A program made the translations under genes and the position numbers. Below, in pieces: positions 24,060-34,924 of a stretch of DNA of 64,000 nt. The notes below the pieces were generated by a model. It was not told where the DNA came from. It ran no database searches and saw only the letters and a program-made list of their open reading frames with translations. The stretch lies in assembly GCF_963676685.1 (NCBI RefSeq), contig NC_092344.1:51420830-51484829 (forward strand). Reading direction: 5' to 3'. How positions within the stretch are numbered: the stretch's first letter is position 1; every line of letters starts with the position of its first letter. The stretch is from Mytilus edulis. Taxonomy: Eukaryota; Mollusca; Bivalvia; Mytilida; Mytilidae.

Positions 24060-27000
24060 CTAAAATAGAAAAATGAAATGTCTGCACCACCAGTAAGTGA
24101 AAAAAGAGGAGAGAGAAAACCTTAATACATTATTATCTAAGACAGAAGGTCATCTTGACATAGCTAGTTTATTACTCATAAGATGTTTTAAATTCATTTT
24201 TATACGCCCGTCTTTTAGACGGGACGTATTATGGTATACCGTTGTCCGTCCGTCCGTCTGTCAGTCCGTCCGTCTGTCCGTCCGTCGGTCTGTCCGTCCG
24301 TCGGTCTGTCCATTCGTCCGTCGTCCACACTTCGGACAATAACTCAAAAACATTTTCACCAATTTCCATTAAACTTAAGTGAATTGTTTATATCTATTGA
24401 CGTAAGCTCCCTTTCGTTTTTTTTTAATTTCAGATTTTAAGTTTTGGATTTATGGTGCTTTATTCATAAAAAGGGGGGGATTTTCAACACTTCGGACACT
24501 AACCCAAAAAGGCTTTCACCAATGTCCATGAAACTTTGTTGAATTGTTTATATCTATTGATGTAAGCTCCCTTTCAATTTTTATAAATTTCAGATCTTAA
24601 GTTTTGGATTTATGGGGCTTTATTCATAAAAAAAGGGGGATTTTCAACACTTCGGACAATAACTTAAAAAGGCTTTCACCAATGTCCATGAAACTTTGGT
24701 GAATTGTTTATATCTATTGATGTAAGCTCCCTTTCAATTTTTATAAATTTCAGATTTTACATTTCCGTGTTATGAATTTTTATGCTAAAAAAAGGGGGAA
24801 TTTGCCAATTTTGGGACAATAAATAACACTTTCACAAAATTTTATGCAACTTTGATAAATTGTTTATATCTATGAATTTTTATATTTAAAAAAGGGGGAT
24901 TTTATGAAACTTTTGTGAATATATTAATGTAACATCCCTTTTGATTTGTATATATATTTCTAGTTGATCATATAAATTCATTTATAGCATAAAAGACAAA
25001 TTAAAAGAGCAACGGGCGTATCATGCGCTAAAGCGCAGCCCTTTATTATTCATAATTAGCAACACTTTTAAAATAAGTATTAAAAATTATCAAATAACTA
25101 GAAATTTGTTGATCAACTTTATACACAAAAAAAATTTACTATTGCACCAGGAGCACATGATTATATCGTAGTTTGTGTTCAAGATATGCAATCAAATATT
25201 TAAATCAGTATTTAGAATGTGCTTACTAAGTAATAAAATATACTTCATAGATTTTATATTAATATAAAAAAACATGTTCACATTCCAAAGCAAATTGGAC
25301 ATGTTGGATACACAACAATCAGACTCACCAAAATCTCCTAGAAAAATTAATTATTAAGCAATGAACACTGATTACACAAGTATAATATTTCAAACCTTTT
25401 CGTAGTAGTTAAGGGTGCGCTTAAACTCTCTAACAGACAATGCAATGACTGTTTACATAACCAGCAACCTTAACACATGTTAGTGCTATTTATGTAACAT
25501 CCAAGACAAAAACATTGATATAACAATGTAAAACATTCATCATGCAGAACATTAGTGAAAAACTAGTACTGGAACAATGCCTGTCAACTCTTCAACCTAT
25601 CTTAAACATAACCGAAGATTATTTTGAAAATTGCATTATCAGGTTTAAAATGGCTCATCTCTCTTCGTACACATCTGTTAAGATATTCAAATGAGCTATC
25701 GAACAACTGGTCATGGAATTTTCTTAATGACTTTCAATTATGCCTAAGACTCACGAAGAAGTCGCAATTGATATGGAACTGAAAGTATTAGTTTTTACAC
25801 CCAGCGACATGTACACTGTTTTACAGACTATTGTTCAGACAATCACACATGGGGAAAATATTTTTAACAAAAGTCTATTAAACATAAACTTTGAACTAAA
25901 ACTAAAATAAACAACCAAAATAACTACACAGACAAAGAAGACTACTAGTATTACAAATGTATTAGTTTAAGTTAAATACATGTCATTTCAGCAATTTAGA
26001 ACAAAAGAAACTATGAAGTACATTACCATAAAAGAAATATGAGATTATCAGTAGAGTGCATATGCATTAATGCAATTGTGTTTTCTTATTACTTTTTGCT
26101 GTAAGCACAGAGCTATGATTTTGAGTCGTAGAAAATAGATTCGTCATTTTAAAAGAGAAAAATGCATCCTGAAAACAGTTTTATAAGAAGAGATTTGCAA
26201 AATGTAAAAAAAGATGTGTATTGTTAAAAATAAAAATTGCCCTTTGAGTCGAATATCGCAACTTTTAACATATTTATATGAGCGGCCTTTTTTTTTTATA
26301 AAACAAGAATGTTATCCATAGGCTGCTAAGCCCCATTGATTGCCACTATCACATTTTTTTTTATCGCAACACTGCAAAAAAGGTTAAATGGGAGTATAAC
26401 TAGATTTATTTCATCTGACTGGGCGGGGTTTAAAAAGTTCGCTTATCTAATACCAGTCCATCTATAATCAGGAGTTTTGGGATAAACTCATCAATGAAGT
26501 GTCCATTTATTCGTCCCATATGGATGGAATGGAAATTCCTGTTTAGTTCCCACACATGACAAGTATGTTCGACTCCGATCTTGATTTACTAGGATTGTCA
26601 GTTTTCTTGTCCGCGGTCGGGGGTGTTCTCCTATCACTCCCACTTCCACTTCCTGACAGCCAAGATATGAACAAGAGTGTTTAAAGTGGCGTGAATCACC
26701 AACAATCATTCAATCATATTCTGGTTTGTTTGAACTAAATGCTTTTGGGGCAAGCTATGAATATTTATGATCATTAAATATCAACCGCAGATTTTTACGC
26801 AGATTTTTTTCATATGTTCAGCTGTTTTATGAACATTTATTTATTATTCTTTTTGTAAATGCATTATATCTTTTTTAATTCCATAGTTTATTGCATGTAT
26901 AAATAAGTATCAATAGATAAAAAAAAACGCCAAAGTAGTTTTGTTTAATTTCGTATCCATTGATAAGTTTCAAATTGATGTGTAAAATATAATTTTCAGT

Positions 27001-30000
27001 AGTGTCTTTGATTATCAAAAGCGTTTAGGTTATTTTGATAAGAAGATAGAGAAGTACCGGATTGCTTTTATTTCTTGTTTTCTTTAACTTCGTTTAAACC
27101 ATGTAATTTTAGAACTGTTTGCTGTAAGTTCTCTTTGTTTATGATCAGATGATATTTGATCTTTGATTGTATGAACAACGTAATGAGGTTGGTAACAGTC
27201 GAATTACTTTTGACTTAATCTTTGACCTCATACTTTGTCATGGAAGCTGCAGTGTCCTTCTTCGAACGCATGGCATTTAAAAAGAGTTGTTTTTAATTTT
27301 GAGAAATAATACCGTTCTCATTAACCCTTTAGGAAAGATGAGCTTAACATCAACATCATGTCACAAAACTAATAAGAATGGTTAATACCTGTTGATAATC
27401 TAAGATGTTTCTTACTGCTATGATCTAAAAAAGTTGTAATTCTCTGAAAAAAGCCATCTTTAAGATCCATCCCTTCAGTGTCAATTAAATGTCGCAGTAT
27501 TTCATCCTGACATTCTTTATATCCCATGTAAAAGTTTTCTTGACAGCATGGGTTTGTTCCACCACAATCCGACGATAACTCTTTCTCCATCATTTCTAAA
27601 ATTATTCAAATGCAAATTGTGTCCATTGATAGCTCTATATGTTGTATTTATGATGTTTGAGAAGAACAATATAGCAAGGAAAGGATACAACTGAATTTGG
27701 TTGCTTTGATTCATTTATATATAGGTATTATCAATCTATTAAACATTGTCAATATATCTTTCCTCTTTCTGTCCTTCTGAAGCACGGATATTGATAAATT
27801 GATATATTTCGTAAAATTGAGAATGGAAATGGGGAATGTGTCAAAGAGACAACAACCCGACCATAGAGCAGAAAACAGCCGAAGGCAACCAATGGGTCTT
27901 CAACGCAGCGAGAAATGCACTCACCCGTAGGAGTCCTTCAGCTGGCCCACAAAGAAATGCTTTATTTGGCCCTTTTAAACTTTTTTGAATTCGAGCGTCA
28001 CTGATGAGTCTTTTGTAGACGAAACGCGCGTCTGGCGTATATACAAAATTTAGTCCTTGTATCTATGATGAGTTTATATAAGAACACTGGTTCGATCATC
28101 GTACCAAACTCTGAATTATACACAAGAAAATAAAATTTAATCATACAAGACTAAAAAGGCCAGAGGCTCCTGACTTGGGATAAACGTAAAAATGCGGCGG
28201 CGTTTAACATGTTTTTGATATCTCAACGCACAGTAACACTCAGTAACTTATTTACAGAATCCAAAGACGATAACTAGTAAATCATAATTATATCTATCCA
28301 TGATTGTCTGTAAGCAATGCTTAAACTGATGTTTGAAACAGAGAACATATATTTGCATGTGACAATTACTGAATAGCAATGGCATATTTTGAATACTTAT
28401 TCGTAAAGTCTAGTGAAAAACAATCTTTAAATCATAATGCTAAAATTACTCTTATATGAAAGTATATGGAAGTATGGATTTTGGGAAGGAGCCTAATGTC
28501 CCACTTCGTCGATCGAAGCCTTTTTTCGCCAAAATATCACATCTCTAATGTTGAACTGAAACTATTAGATACACTAACTGTTAATATATTTCATACCTCT
28601 AAAATTATGCAAGTTCAACAAGTTTCGTATAAGCTTGGATGCAATTTCTATAATTTCCGTCTTCTCAATACGACCTTGGCCCTGAAATATTTTATGGAAT
28701 TTAATTTTAGATTGACATATGCAGATTTATAAATTATTCGTGTATCTGTTTATATTTTCTTGTTTCTGAGGATTGAAGAATAATTCTTTTTCGTTGTTAT
28801 TTCATATCTTGGTTTTGAACAATTCTAAAGAAACGGCAATATTAAAATAGTATTTGAATGTACAATTAAAAAAATCTACTGACTCAAAATTTCCCACAAA
28901 AAAATGTTTAATAAAGAAAGTTAAAGCGAGAATATCTATTGACAAAATTACCCTAAACAAACTCATGTCAGCATTCATTTTGAAAGCTGAAATAAGTAAG
29001 AATGAAATAAATAAGTATTCTACCTGTTTCAAATAACTTGGTGGGATAAGCCGGCTGAGTTCTGCCAAGCAGTTGTTCATGCGATCTCGTCGCCTCTTCT
29101 CTATGATTCTGTGTGACATTGGATCCTAAAATAACCAATGATAATGTCAGTTTTAAAAAATGTATCAAAACCAAATACCATAGTTCCCTTCAATAAAATA
29201 TTTGGTAAGGCAGTCGATCCTCTAAGTCCGTTGACAATGATTGGGTCTTCATCGGGCATGTATGTTCTAACTGAAAATTCGATTTTTTTCAAAGAGAGTT
29301 TCAGCCTTATTTTTAGTACAATAAGATTACAGCCAAACTAAATAATTAAAATGCATCATTGTCATCATTATAAGGCAAAACAAAAACCCTCAGGTATAGG
29401 CATGTCATTGGTAGCATAAACAAGTTGTAGTAATTAAATGTACGATTCCAAATTAGATGAGTGTTACATATGTTTCTACAGTAACCTTCATCAAGTATTC
29501 TAGAACCTAAAGATCAATTATTTTTACTATCCCGTCATGTATTTTTTTCGTCAATGAAAATCAGTTCTGTTCCGTTGCATAACATTTTGTCAATTGCATG
29601 AAAGAATTTTATGTCATGACTTAATTCGCCATTTTCCTTCTTTTTCAAAATATATCGAAGGTCGTCTCCAAAGAATTATCTAAATGGTGACACTCTAATA
29701 AGTTTGATTTGGATTTTCAAGCTTACCATTGTAGTCCTGTCATGTAATGCTGTCATTCTAATGGAATATTTAACATTGCCATATCAGCGGGATGTTTGGC
29801 ATGCCACAAAATCAGGTTCAACCCACAACTATTTTTTTTTTAATGTCCGGTACCAAGTCAGGAAAATGGTCATTGTTATATTATTGTTCGTTTCTGTGTG
29901 TGTTAAATTTAAATGTTGTGTTTCTGTTGTGTAGTAGTTTGATATTTGATGCCTTTTCCCTCAGTTTAAGTTAGAACCCGGATTTGTTTGTTTTTTCTCA

Positions 30001-30943
30001 ATCGATTTATGAATTTCGAACAGCAGTATACTACTGTTGTCTTTATTTACCAGTCATTTTTATCACAGACATTACAGTATGAAAATCTTACCCTTGGCAT
30101 TTTTGTCTTTTTAACCGACTGGATCTCACGTTCATCTGGTGATATTGCAAAGTTCAAAAGCCTGTAAAACATATCAAAACTGAAATAAACTGATGATCAC
30201 AATTTCATAATATATAATATACTTTCTCTTTATAAAATCCATTAATTAACGAAATTAGTAAGAACTCTTCAAATGAAACTTGAGACATGGTATTCAAATA
30301 GCATGTCTCCCGTGATAATCAACGTGCAACTAAGCTCCATTTAGTGGCCAACTTCCTGAATTCAAAACTTATGCAACTCAAATAAGCATCGTCGTTTTGA
30401 TATATTTCAAACACTGACAAAGAATAAAGAACACATGCATGCTTGCTTAAGATTAAAAATACTTTCAAAAACTTATCGGTAGTTAAAACGTTTCTCACGA
30501 AAATGTTTTTCTGGCTATAGTACTTGTGTAAGGAACATCTTATTTTTTTCCTGTGGATTGGGTTTCTTAGTGTCCAGTTTTTTTTTGTGCATTTTTTTTT
30601 ACTTTGTCAGTATATCCAATTGAGCAACTCTGATTTCAAAAATTATGTGTTGAGACACGTGCTAATTTTCAACTTCAAATTTCAAACATATAAATCTAAT
30701 CTTATATAACTTATGAAATAAAACATGTTTTTAAGTTTGTAAGAGTTCTTTCAGTAAAGTGAAAAAAAATCCACGCTAATATTTCATTCATGATAGCATG
30801 CTTTGTTATGACTTATAGGAATTGCCAGAGAGAGAAAAAAAAACAATAAAATGTTCTTACCTTTCTGCAAGCTCGAGCTTAATTCTCTTTGATGAATGTT
30901 TATCTATGAGAGAATCATACATTGAAAATTCACTTGTATCCAT
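23221..30943 (-). CDS. cwo: Clockwork orange-like bHLH-ORANGE repressor (6 exons, 461 aa)
   Basis: Exons are 30943-30861, 30161-30092, 29125-29024, 28681-28597, 27595-27389 and 24059-23221. All junctions are GT-AG and in phase, giving 1386 nt. The bHLH spans about residues 52-110: basic region [13 protein letters not shown] (56-68) with the E-box-contacting Glu, helix 1 [10 protein letters not shown], and helix 2 [14 protein letters not shown] (from 86). The ORANGE domain lies near 135-175 ([12 protein letters not shown]...FFQRITTFL). Two further blocks, [11 protein letters not shown] (314-324) and [20 protein letters not shown] (403-422) with [10 protein letters not shown] after it, resemble the C-terminal half of insect clockwork orange. 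No C-terminal WRPW is present. In insects CWO is a nuclear repressor binding CACGTG E-boxes and competing with CLOCK-CYCLE, and this role is inferred here. The start ATG has a good context (AACAAAATGG). DEC/BHLHE40 and HELT are the nearest alternatives but fit less well. Confidence 0.93.
24202..25021 (+). mobile_element. ATACGCCCGT-ended element in cwo intron 5
   Basis: The ends ATACGCCCGT (24202-24211) and ACGGGCGTAT (25012-25021) are perfect 10-bp inverted repeats. The left end continues with CTTTTAGACGGGACGTATT and a GTCCGTCC/GTCTGTCC microsatellite. Related ends occur at 14132 and perhaps 38778. There is no transposase, so it is non-autonomous. Confidence 0.8.
24328..24960 (+). repeat. 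160-bp tandem repeats inside the intron element
   Basis: CACTTCGGACA starts at 24328, 24488 and 24648, and a diverged unit starts near 24808, an exact 160-bp period. Units share TTTCACCAAT, GAATTGTTTATATCTATTGA and TAAGCTCCCTTTC, and decay toward the right. Confidence 0.92.
25022..27388. other. Rest of cwo intron 5, no feature recognised
   Basis: The stretch is AT-rich. Around 26470-26710 it is less AT-rich (GATTGTCAGTTTTCTTGTCC and CACTCCCACTTCCACTTCC) and looks like an old repeat fragment, not a coding exon. Confidence 0.45.
27389..27595 (-). CDS. cwo: cwo exon 5 (ORANGE domain)
   Basis: The acceptor is ATAATTTTAG|AAATG and the donor TCAACAG|GTATT. It codes for residues 114-182 including [14 protein letters not shown] and [11 protein letters not shown], an ORANGE domain of normal length. 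The exon starts with two bases that complete the split codon left by exon 4. Confidence 0.93.
27755..27785 (-). repeat. Short block shared with the cwo 3' flank
   Basis: Partner of 23176-23206 (TTCAGAAGGACAGAAAGAGG core), lying 160 bp upstream of exon 5. Confidence 0.7.
27818..28235 (-). repeat. Naiad-type 3' tail in cwo intron 4, split by a hammerhead repeat
   Basis: 27818-27958 matches 43794-43925 (ACAACAACCCGACCATAGAG, CCAATGGGTCTTCAA). 28088-28235 resumes with the following part (CTGAATTATACACAAGAAA, GGCCAGAGGCTCCTGACTTG). The hammerhead-bearing fragment sits between them, so it inserted into the tail. Confidence 0.8.
27995..28038 (+). ncRNA. Hammerhead ribozyme, intact core
   Basis: Stem I is GCGTCA with TGGCGT. 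CTGATGA is followed by stem II GTCT..AGAC, then GAAA, a minimal stem III in CGCGCG, and the cleavage triplet GTC. All core nucleotides are standard. It lies on the plus strand, antisense to cwo, so it would not cut cwo pre-mRNA. Confidence 0.85.
28597..28681 (-). CDS. cwo: cwo exon 4 (loop and helix 2)
   Basis: The acceptor is AATATTTCAG|GGC and the donor TTAGAG|GTATG. It codes for residues 86-113, [20 protein letters not shown] and eight more, then one base of the next codon. It completes the bHLH in frame with exon 3. Confidence 0.93.
29024..29125 (-). CDS. cwo: cwo exon 3 (basic region and helix 1)
   Basis: The acceptor is TTATTTTAG|GATCC and the donor AAACAG|GTAG. It codes for residues 52-85 from [15 protein letters not shown] to SYLKQ. 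The exon ends exactly at the loop of the bHLH. Confidence 0.95.
29690..30062 (+). repeat. Dispersed repeat in cwo intron 2
   Basis: Blocks such as TTTGGCATGCCACAAAA, CAGGTTCAACCCAC, ACCAAGTCAGGAA.ATGG and AACAGCAGTATACTACTGTTG recur at 36596-37010. It is a related but diverged retroposon copy. Confidence 0.7.
30092..30161 (-). CDS. cwo: cwo exon 2
   Basis: The acceptor is TTTTACAG|G and the donor CCAAGG|GTAAG. It codes for residues 28-51, ending VKKTKMPR, a basic stretch just before the bHLH that can serve as part of a nuclear localisation signal. Confidence 0.88.
30656..30661. promoter_or_regulatory. CACGTG E-box in cwo intron 1
   Basis: A perfect canonical E-box about 280 bp downstream of the start codon. 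It is one of three near the gene's start. Confidence 0.5.
30861..30943 (-). CDS. cwo: cwo exon 1
   Basis: It codes for residues 1-27 ([20 protein letters not shown]...) plus two bases of codon 28. The donor reads GAAAG|GTAAG. No in-frame upstream ATG was chosen because this ATG is the first with a favourable context. Confidence 0.85.
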
Positions 30944-31017
30944 TTTGTTAATATTTTATATAATGACATACAACGACCTCAGTTCTAACTTTTGTAAATA
31001 AAGACCACAGCACATCC

Positions 31018-31023
31018 CACGTG
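31018..31023. promoter_or_regulatory. CACGTG E-box 75 bp upstream of cwo start
   Basis: A perfect CACGTG in the proximal upstream region (CCCACGTGTCATA). Clock genes of this class are usually driven through such sites, and CWO itself binds them. Function here is inferred from position. Confidence 0.55.
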
Positions 31024-31029
31024 TCATAT

Positions 31030-32766
31030 AATCTATGCATATGACATTAAGCTATTCTGAAAAAGTCACGTTGCCATTTATCAAGATCCTCCGTCAAGCA
31101 AGTCTACCTAGTGGTCGAGTATACAAAGAAATATAATTTTGAAAACATAACAGTATTTTGTGTAAAAACAAATTAGCTGTGAACAGTAAAGATAGGATAT
31201 AAATAGTGAATGTTGGAACATATGCACCGAAGATAAATATTTTTTTTATTTTTAAAAAAAAGCTCAGATGTCAAAGCATGTTTTTTTTCAAAAAGCTTAG
31301 ATGTCAAAACATGCGTCGAACCGTTTGGTAATCTAGATAATGTCTGAAAGTAGAAAAGTCTGAGAATGTCATTTCGCCACAGAACGACCGAAATATATTG
31401 CAGACCTAAAGGTTTATCATTGTTGTGTTCATTAATACAATAAATGAATTGATGAAGGAAATTATATTCTTAATTAATCTAAATAACAGGTTTTGTCGTC
31501 TTTCTACTCACGTGTTTTTTTCTGGAATCACTATGGATTGATACATACATAAACGTGTTTGTTAAATCTTAGGTATAATTAAAAGATCTATAAAATCGAT
31601 AACTTTTTCATTACAAACTTTTGATCAATGAATAGACCAAATTATAATATCTAATCAAGTTTAAATGGAAACCTCAGCTGAATGGTACAATGCAATCGAT
31701 ATTTAGTATTTTAATGTGCAAAGAAAATAATGTGTGTTATCAACAAACAATGATTTTGTTTAACTGGACACAGAGGAGGTGTGACAATCTGCACACGGGA
31801 CGTTTGAATGTTTTGGGTTATAGATATATTGCAGTGATGATATGTTACAAGTAATTCAAAGCGTTAACATAAATTGGACACAAATAACAGTGTACATATA
31901 TATAAGAAAGAGTTTTAAAATTGTCAATTAATCAAATATGTAAAAATAAGGAGAAATTTATACTTATTTAGTATTAAGTATATTGATCATTACTGGTACT
32001 ACGAATGCATATACTGAATCGACAAGGATATTCATCAATTGATTTAAATTACTGGAAATTCAGATCTTAATTGGGGTTTTTTAATTAATTTTAACAGAGT
32101 ACATAACATTGACATTTGTTCATATCAATCTTAAATGTCTGACTTAAAACATATCAATTACGAATTCGGCATTTCATTCGTTATATGTCCGATATTTTGC
32201 GCCTTTATATCAGCCAAAACTGAAAACTTAATGAGAAACCTTTATGTTCTAGAACTAATCAACAGTTATCCTTTACTGATAGATGCTTTATGTTTGTCAG
32301 TTCTTACATTGACAAAACTGTATGTCTTGAGGTTTTTTTAAGAGATTGAAGTTCTCGCCATTAGTTGACAATCAATCACAACTTTATTTCTCATTGGAAA
32401 ACGATTTTGAAATAACATAAACGACACCACTTTATCTGCACTAGATGCGACAGTTAATGACACTTCAGTGTTGCTCGATGAAACAATATTTTAAAATCCA
32501 AAGCTTATTAAAAATATAAAGAGCTATTAACCAAAAGAGATCAAAACGTATCGCCAAAGCTTTGCAAGGAATCAAAGATACATTCCTTAATTTTAAATAA
32601 TTTCCAAAATTGTGAAACAGCAACTTTTTATAGCAAAAAATCCGTATGTGCATGCCAGTACGGAACTGGCTACTTGACTGCATGGTGAAAGTGTAGAAAC
32701 AAACAGAGAAATTGTGACGAAGTTAATTATGTTCCTTTACAGAATAAATTGAAATCTAATATTTTA
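31030..32766. other. Upstream region of cwo, no other feature
   Basis: AT-rich. It probably holds the cwo promoter and 5' UTR in its left part. The frames in it have no recognisable content. Confidence 0.4.
31509..31514. promoter_or_regulatory. CACGTG E-box about 570 bp upstream of cwo
   Basis: Third canonical E-box in the cluster. A chance match is expected only about once per 10 kb at this base composition. Confidence 0.45.
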
Positions 32767-32930
32767 GAATTACTTAAGAATTGAATGCTTTATGTAACTT
32801 CATTGAGGTGTAAAAGCGTGGACCGAAGAACATTTTGTATGAAGTGCTTCATTCTGAAAATGTGCACAGTCAACGCTTTTACAACCCTATAAAGTTACAA
32901 AAAGAAGCATTCAATACTTATAATTACATT
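32767..32930. repeat. Foldback inverted repeat, arms of about 55 bp
   Basis: ATTGAATGCTT, then GTAACTT and TGTAAAAGCGT on the left arm (32774-32824) pair with ACGCTTTTACA, AAGTTAC and AAGCATTCAAT on the right arm (32868-32920), around a 43-nt spacer. It is a MITE-like hairpin. Confidence 0.8.
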
Positions 32931-33734
32931 TTTTAGCTAAGATCATGAAAACACTATTTTTATCAAGTTTTTATTTAATTTACCTGTGCACTTTACTGTG
33001 GGACCTCGTGTCATCATGAATGATAAATTTTATTGTGTAATGAAGTTGATTAAGGAATAACGCGAGATTTCAGTGTAGCCAATCAGAATAACGTATTATA
33101 ATGAAACATACATCTAATGTAATTATATGAAAATGTGATAACTATGTATTTGGCACATTTTCATAAACCTTCGACACATTTTATCTGTTAATTTTTACAC
33201 CTTTATATTGTTTTGCGATATAAAAATTTAATGGATTTAAAAGAAAGAACCTTTGAGGCCACACCAATTTGATCCCTTGTTCGACGGACCCGCCCGCACC
33301 TATTTTTTTCAAAACAGATTTTTTTTTTTTTTTTTTTATTCCCGCTTCCCGCATCCGGAATTGTAATCATGTCCATTTCCCGCTTCGTTTTTTTTTAAAT
33401 ATTATAAAAAGATATCAACATTTGTTAAATTTATCACAGTCTAACCTGTTTATAACGATTTTAAACATAAAAGCACCCCACCACACTGTGTAAATATCTG
33501 TGGGAATATTTGTTTCAGCATGAAACCTGGGGTGCTCCGATAAAAAGTTATAACAGCGGGTATTTCCGTACAGAACAAAAAATTGGTTTCTTTCCCCCTT
33601 ACTTATATTCCCTATCAAAAAATTATCGTTGTAAGAATTAAGTACAAAGAACTTCTGAAGGATTTACCTTCAACTTCAATTATATTGTATGCTGGCGAAA
33701 CAAAACTATCCATAGCCGCTGCATGTTTATGCAC

Positions 33735-33960
33735 CTGTCCTGATTGATTCAGGAGCATGTCGTTCAGCAGTTATCGTTTGTTGATGTTGTTCATTGGTAT
33801 TTTCCCGTTTGGATATATAAATAAGATCGTTGGTTTTCCTGTTCGAATTGTGTACGCTAATAATTTTGGGGTCCTTTATAGCTTGCTGTTTGTTCTGTAT
33901 CAAAGCCCTGTGTAAAAGGCCGTACTTTGACCTGTGTTTGTTATTATCAGGTTGAGAACA
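33735..33960 (+). repeat. Retroposon-tail fragment
   Basis: CAGTTATCGTTTGTTGATG, then CGTTTGGATATATAAATAAG and CCTTTATAGCTTGCTG follow the order of the Penelope-like tail at 50980-51130, strongly diverged. Confidence 0.6.
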
Positions 33961-34287
33961 ACCCTCCCTCAGACAAGGGGTCATTTTACTGATGTAGAAA
34001 AGAAAACAGAAATACCAAGGATTTGTATAGTTCTTCTATACAAAACCTTTGAACACTTAGAATTTTGTACTCAAAAAGAGGAGAGTTACATCATATTTTA
34101 AACAATTTTTTCTTAAAGAGGGGTCCACTTATTTTGAATAATATTAAACTGTTAAAGTAAATGTGTTGACATGGTTAAAGTCCAGGAATATTACTAAATT
34201 CTTGGACATGTTTTGACCATTTAATTAATACCAGATAGATATATAGTTCTATGAGAAAATATGTAAAAGGGATATTTATAACATTAA

Positions 34288-34585
34288 GGCAGCAACCATT
34301 TAATTTTCGGGGGGGGGGGGGGGGGCTATGGTTTTTTTTCTGTACAAACGCCTGGGGCGAAAAACAATCTATTTTTTTCGCGACAAGTCGAAAACAATTT
34401 TTTTCTTTCAATTTTAGCATTACATATAGTGGCAGCAGAGGGTAAAACAAACAATTTTTTTTTCTCAGAATCAAAAACAAATTATTTTTTTCTCCAAAAA
34501 CTGGAAATAAACTTTTTTTTCCAAAAAAAAACCATAGCCCCCCCCCCCCCCCCCCCCCCCCCCAGAAATTCAAATGGTTGCTGCC
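34288..34585. mobile_element. Harbinger-like MITE with G17 and C26 tracts
   Basis: The ends GGCAGCAACCATTT (left) and AAATGGTTGCTGCC (right) are inverted repeats, each followed inward by a pure G or C tract and then CTATGGTTTTTTTT or its complement. The G tract is 17 (34309-34325) and the C tract 26 (34538-34563). TAA flanks both sides (34285-34287 and 34586-34588), matching the 3-bp TWA duplication of PIF/Harbinger elements. Confidence 0.75.
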
Positions 34586-34924
34586 TAAGGGGTTTCCCCC
34601 AAACTGATTATGATTTGGATGGAGAATTGTCTCATTGTAAGTCACACATACATAGATTTAATTATTTCTTGGTGAACAGGTAAAAAATACTTCAGAAATT
34701 AAAGAAATGTCAAAGTTCAAGTGATAAATCAAGTTTTAATATTCTCAAGACCTATTATTTTATGTTTACAAAAAAAAATTATAATCGCTCGCCTTTACTT
34801 TTCAAGCTTCGCCTCAAAAATTTGCAAATTAAATATTTTTTTATTAAAATTTTCAAATCGTTTCGCTCGCCCCAAATTTTAGAGTCAAAAAATCCGTAGA
34901 ACAAGAGATTAAATTGGTGTGGCC

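Larger units (their letters stand above)
33257..34924. mobile_element. TIR element, GGCCACACCAATTT ends
   Basis: GGCCACACCAATTTGATC (33257 on) and, read inward from 34924, GGCCACACCAATTTAATC are inverted repeats. Similarity continues through CTTGTTC and ACGGA over about 32 bp. No clear target duplication is visible. There is no transposase, so it is non-autonomous. It carries a retroposon-tail fragment and the nested G/C-tract MITE. Confidence 0.75.

Noticed and set aside
24097..24342. Ser/Val/Arg/Pro repeat frames
   Set aside because: They arise from the GTCCGTCC microsatellite of the intron 5 element.
28466..28732. An 88-codon plus-strand frame
   Set aside because: It overlaps cwo exon 4, which explains the open composition on the opposite strand; the plus-strand peptide has no motif.
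34175..34645. A 156-codon frame with poly-Gly and poly-Pro
   Set aside because: It is a read-through of the G17 and C26 tracts of the MITE, not a gene.
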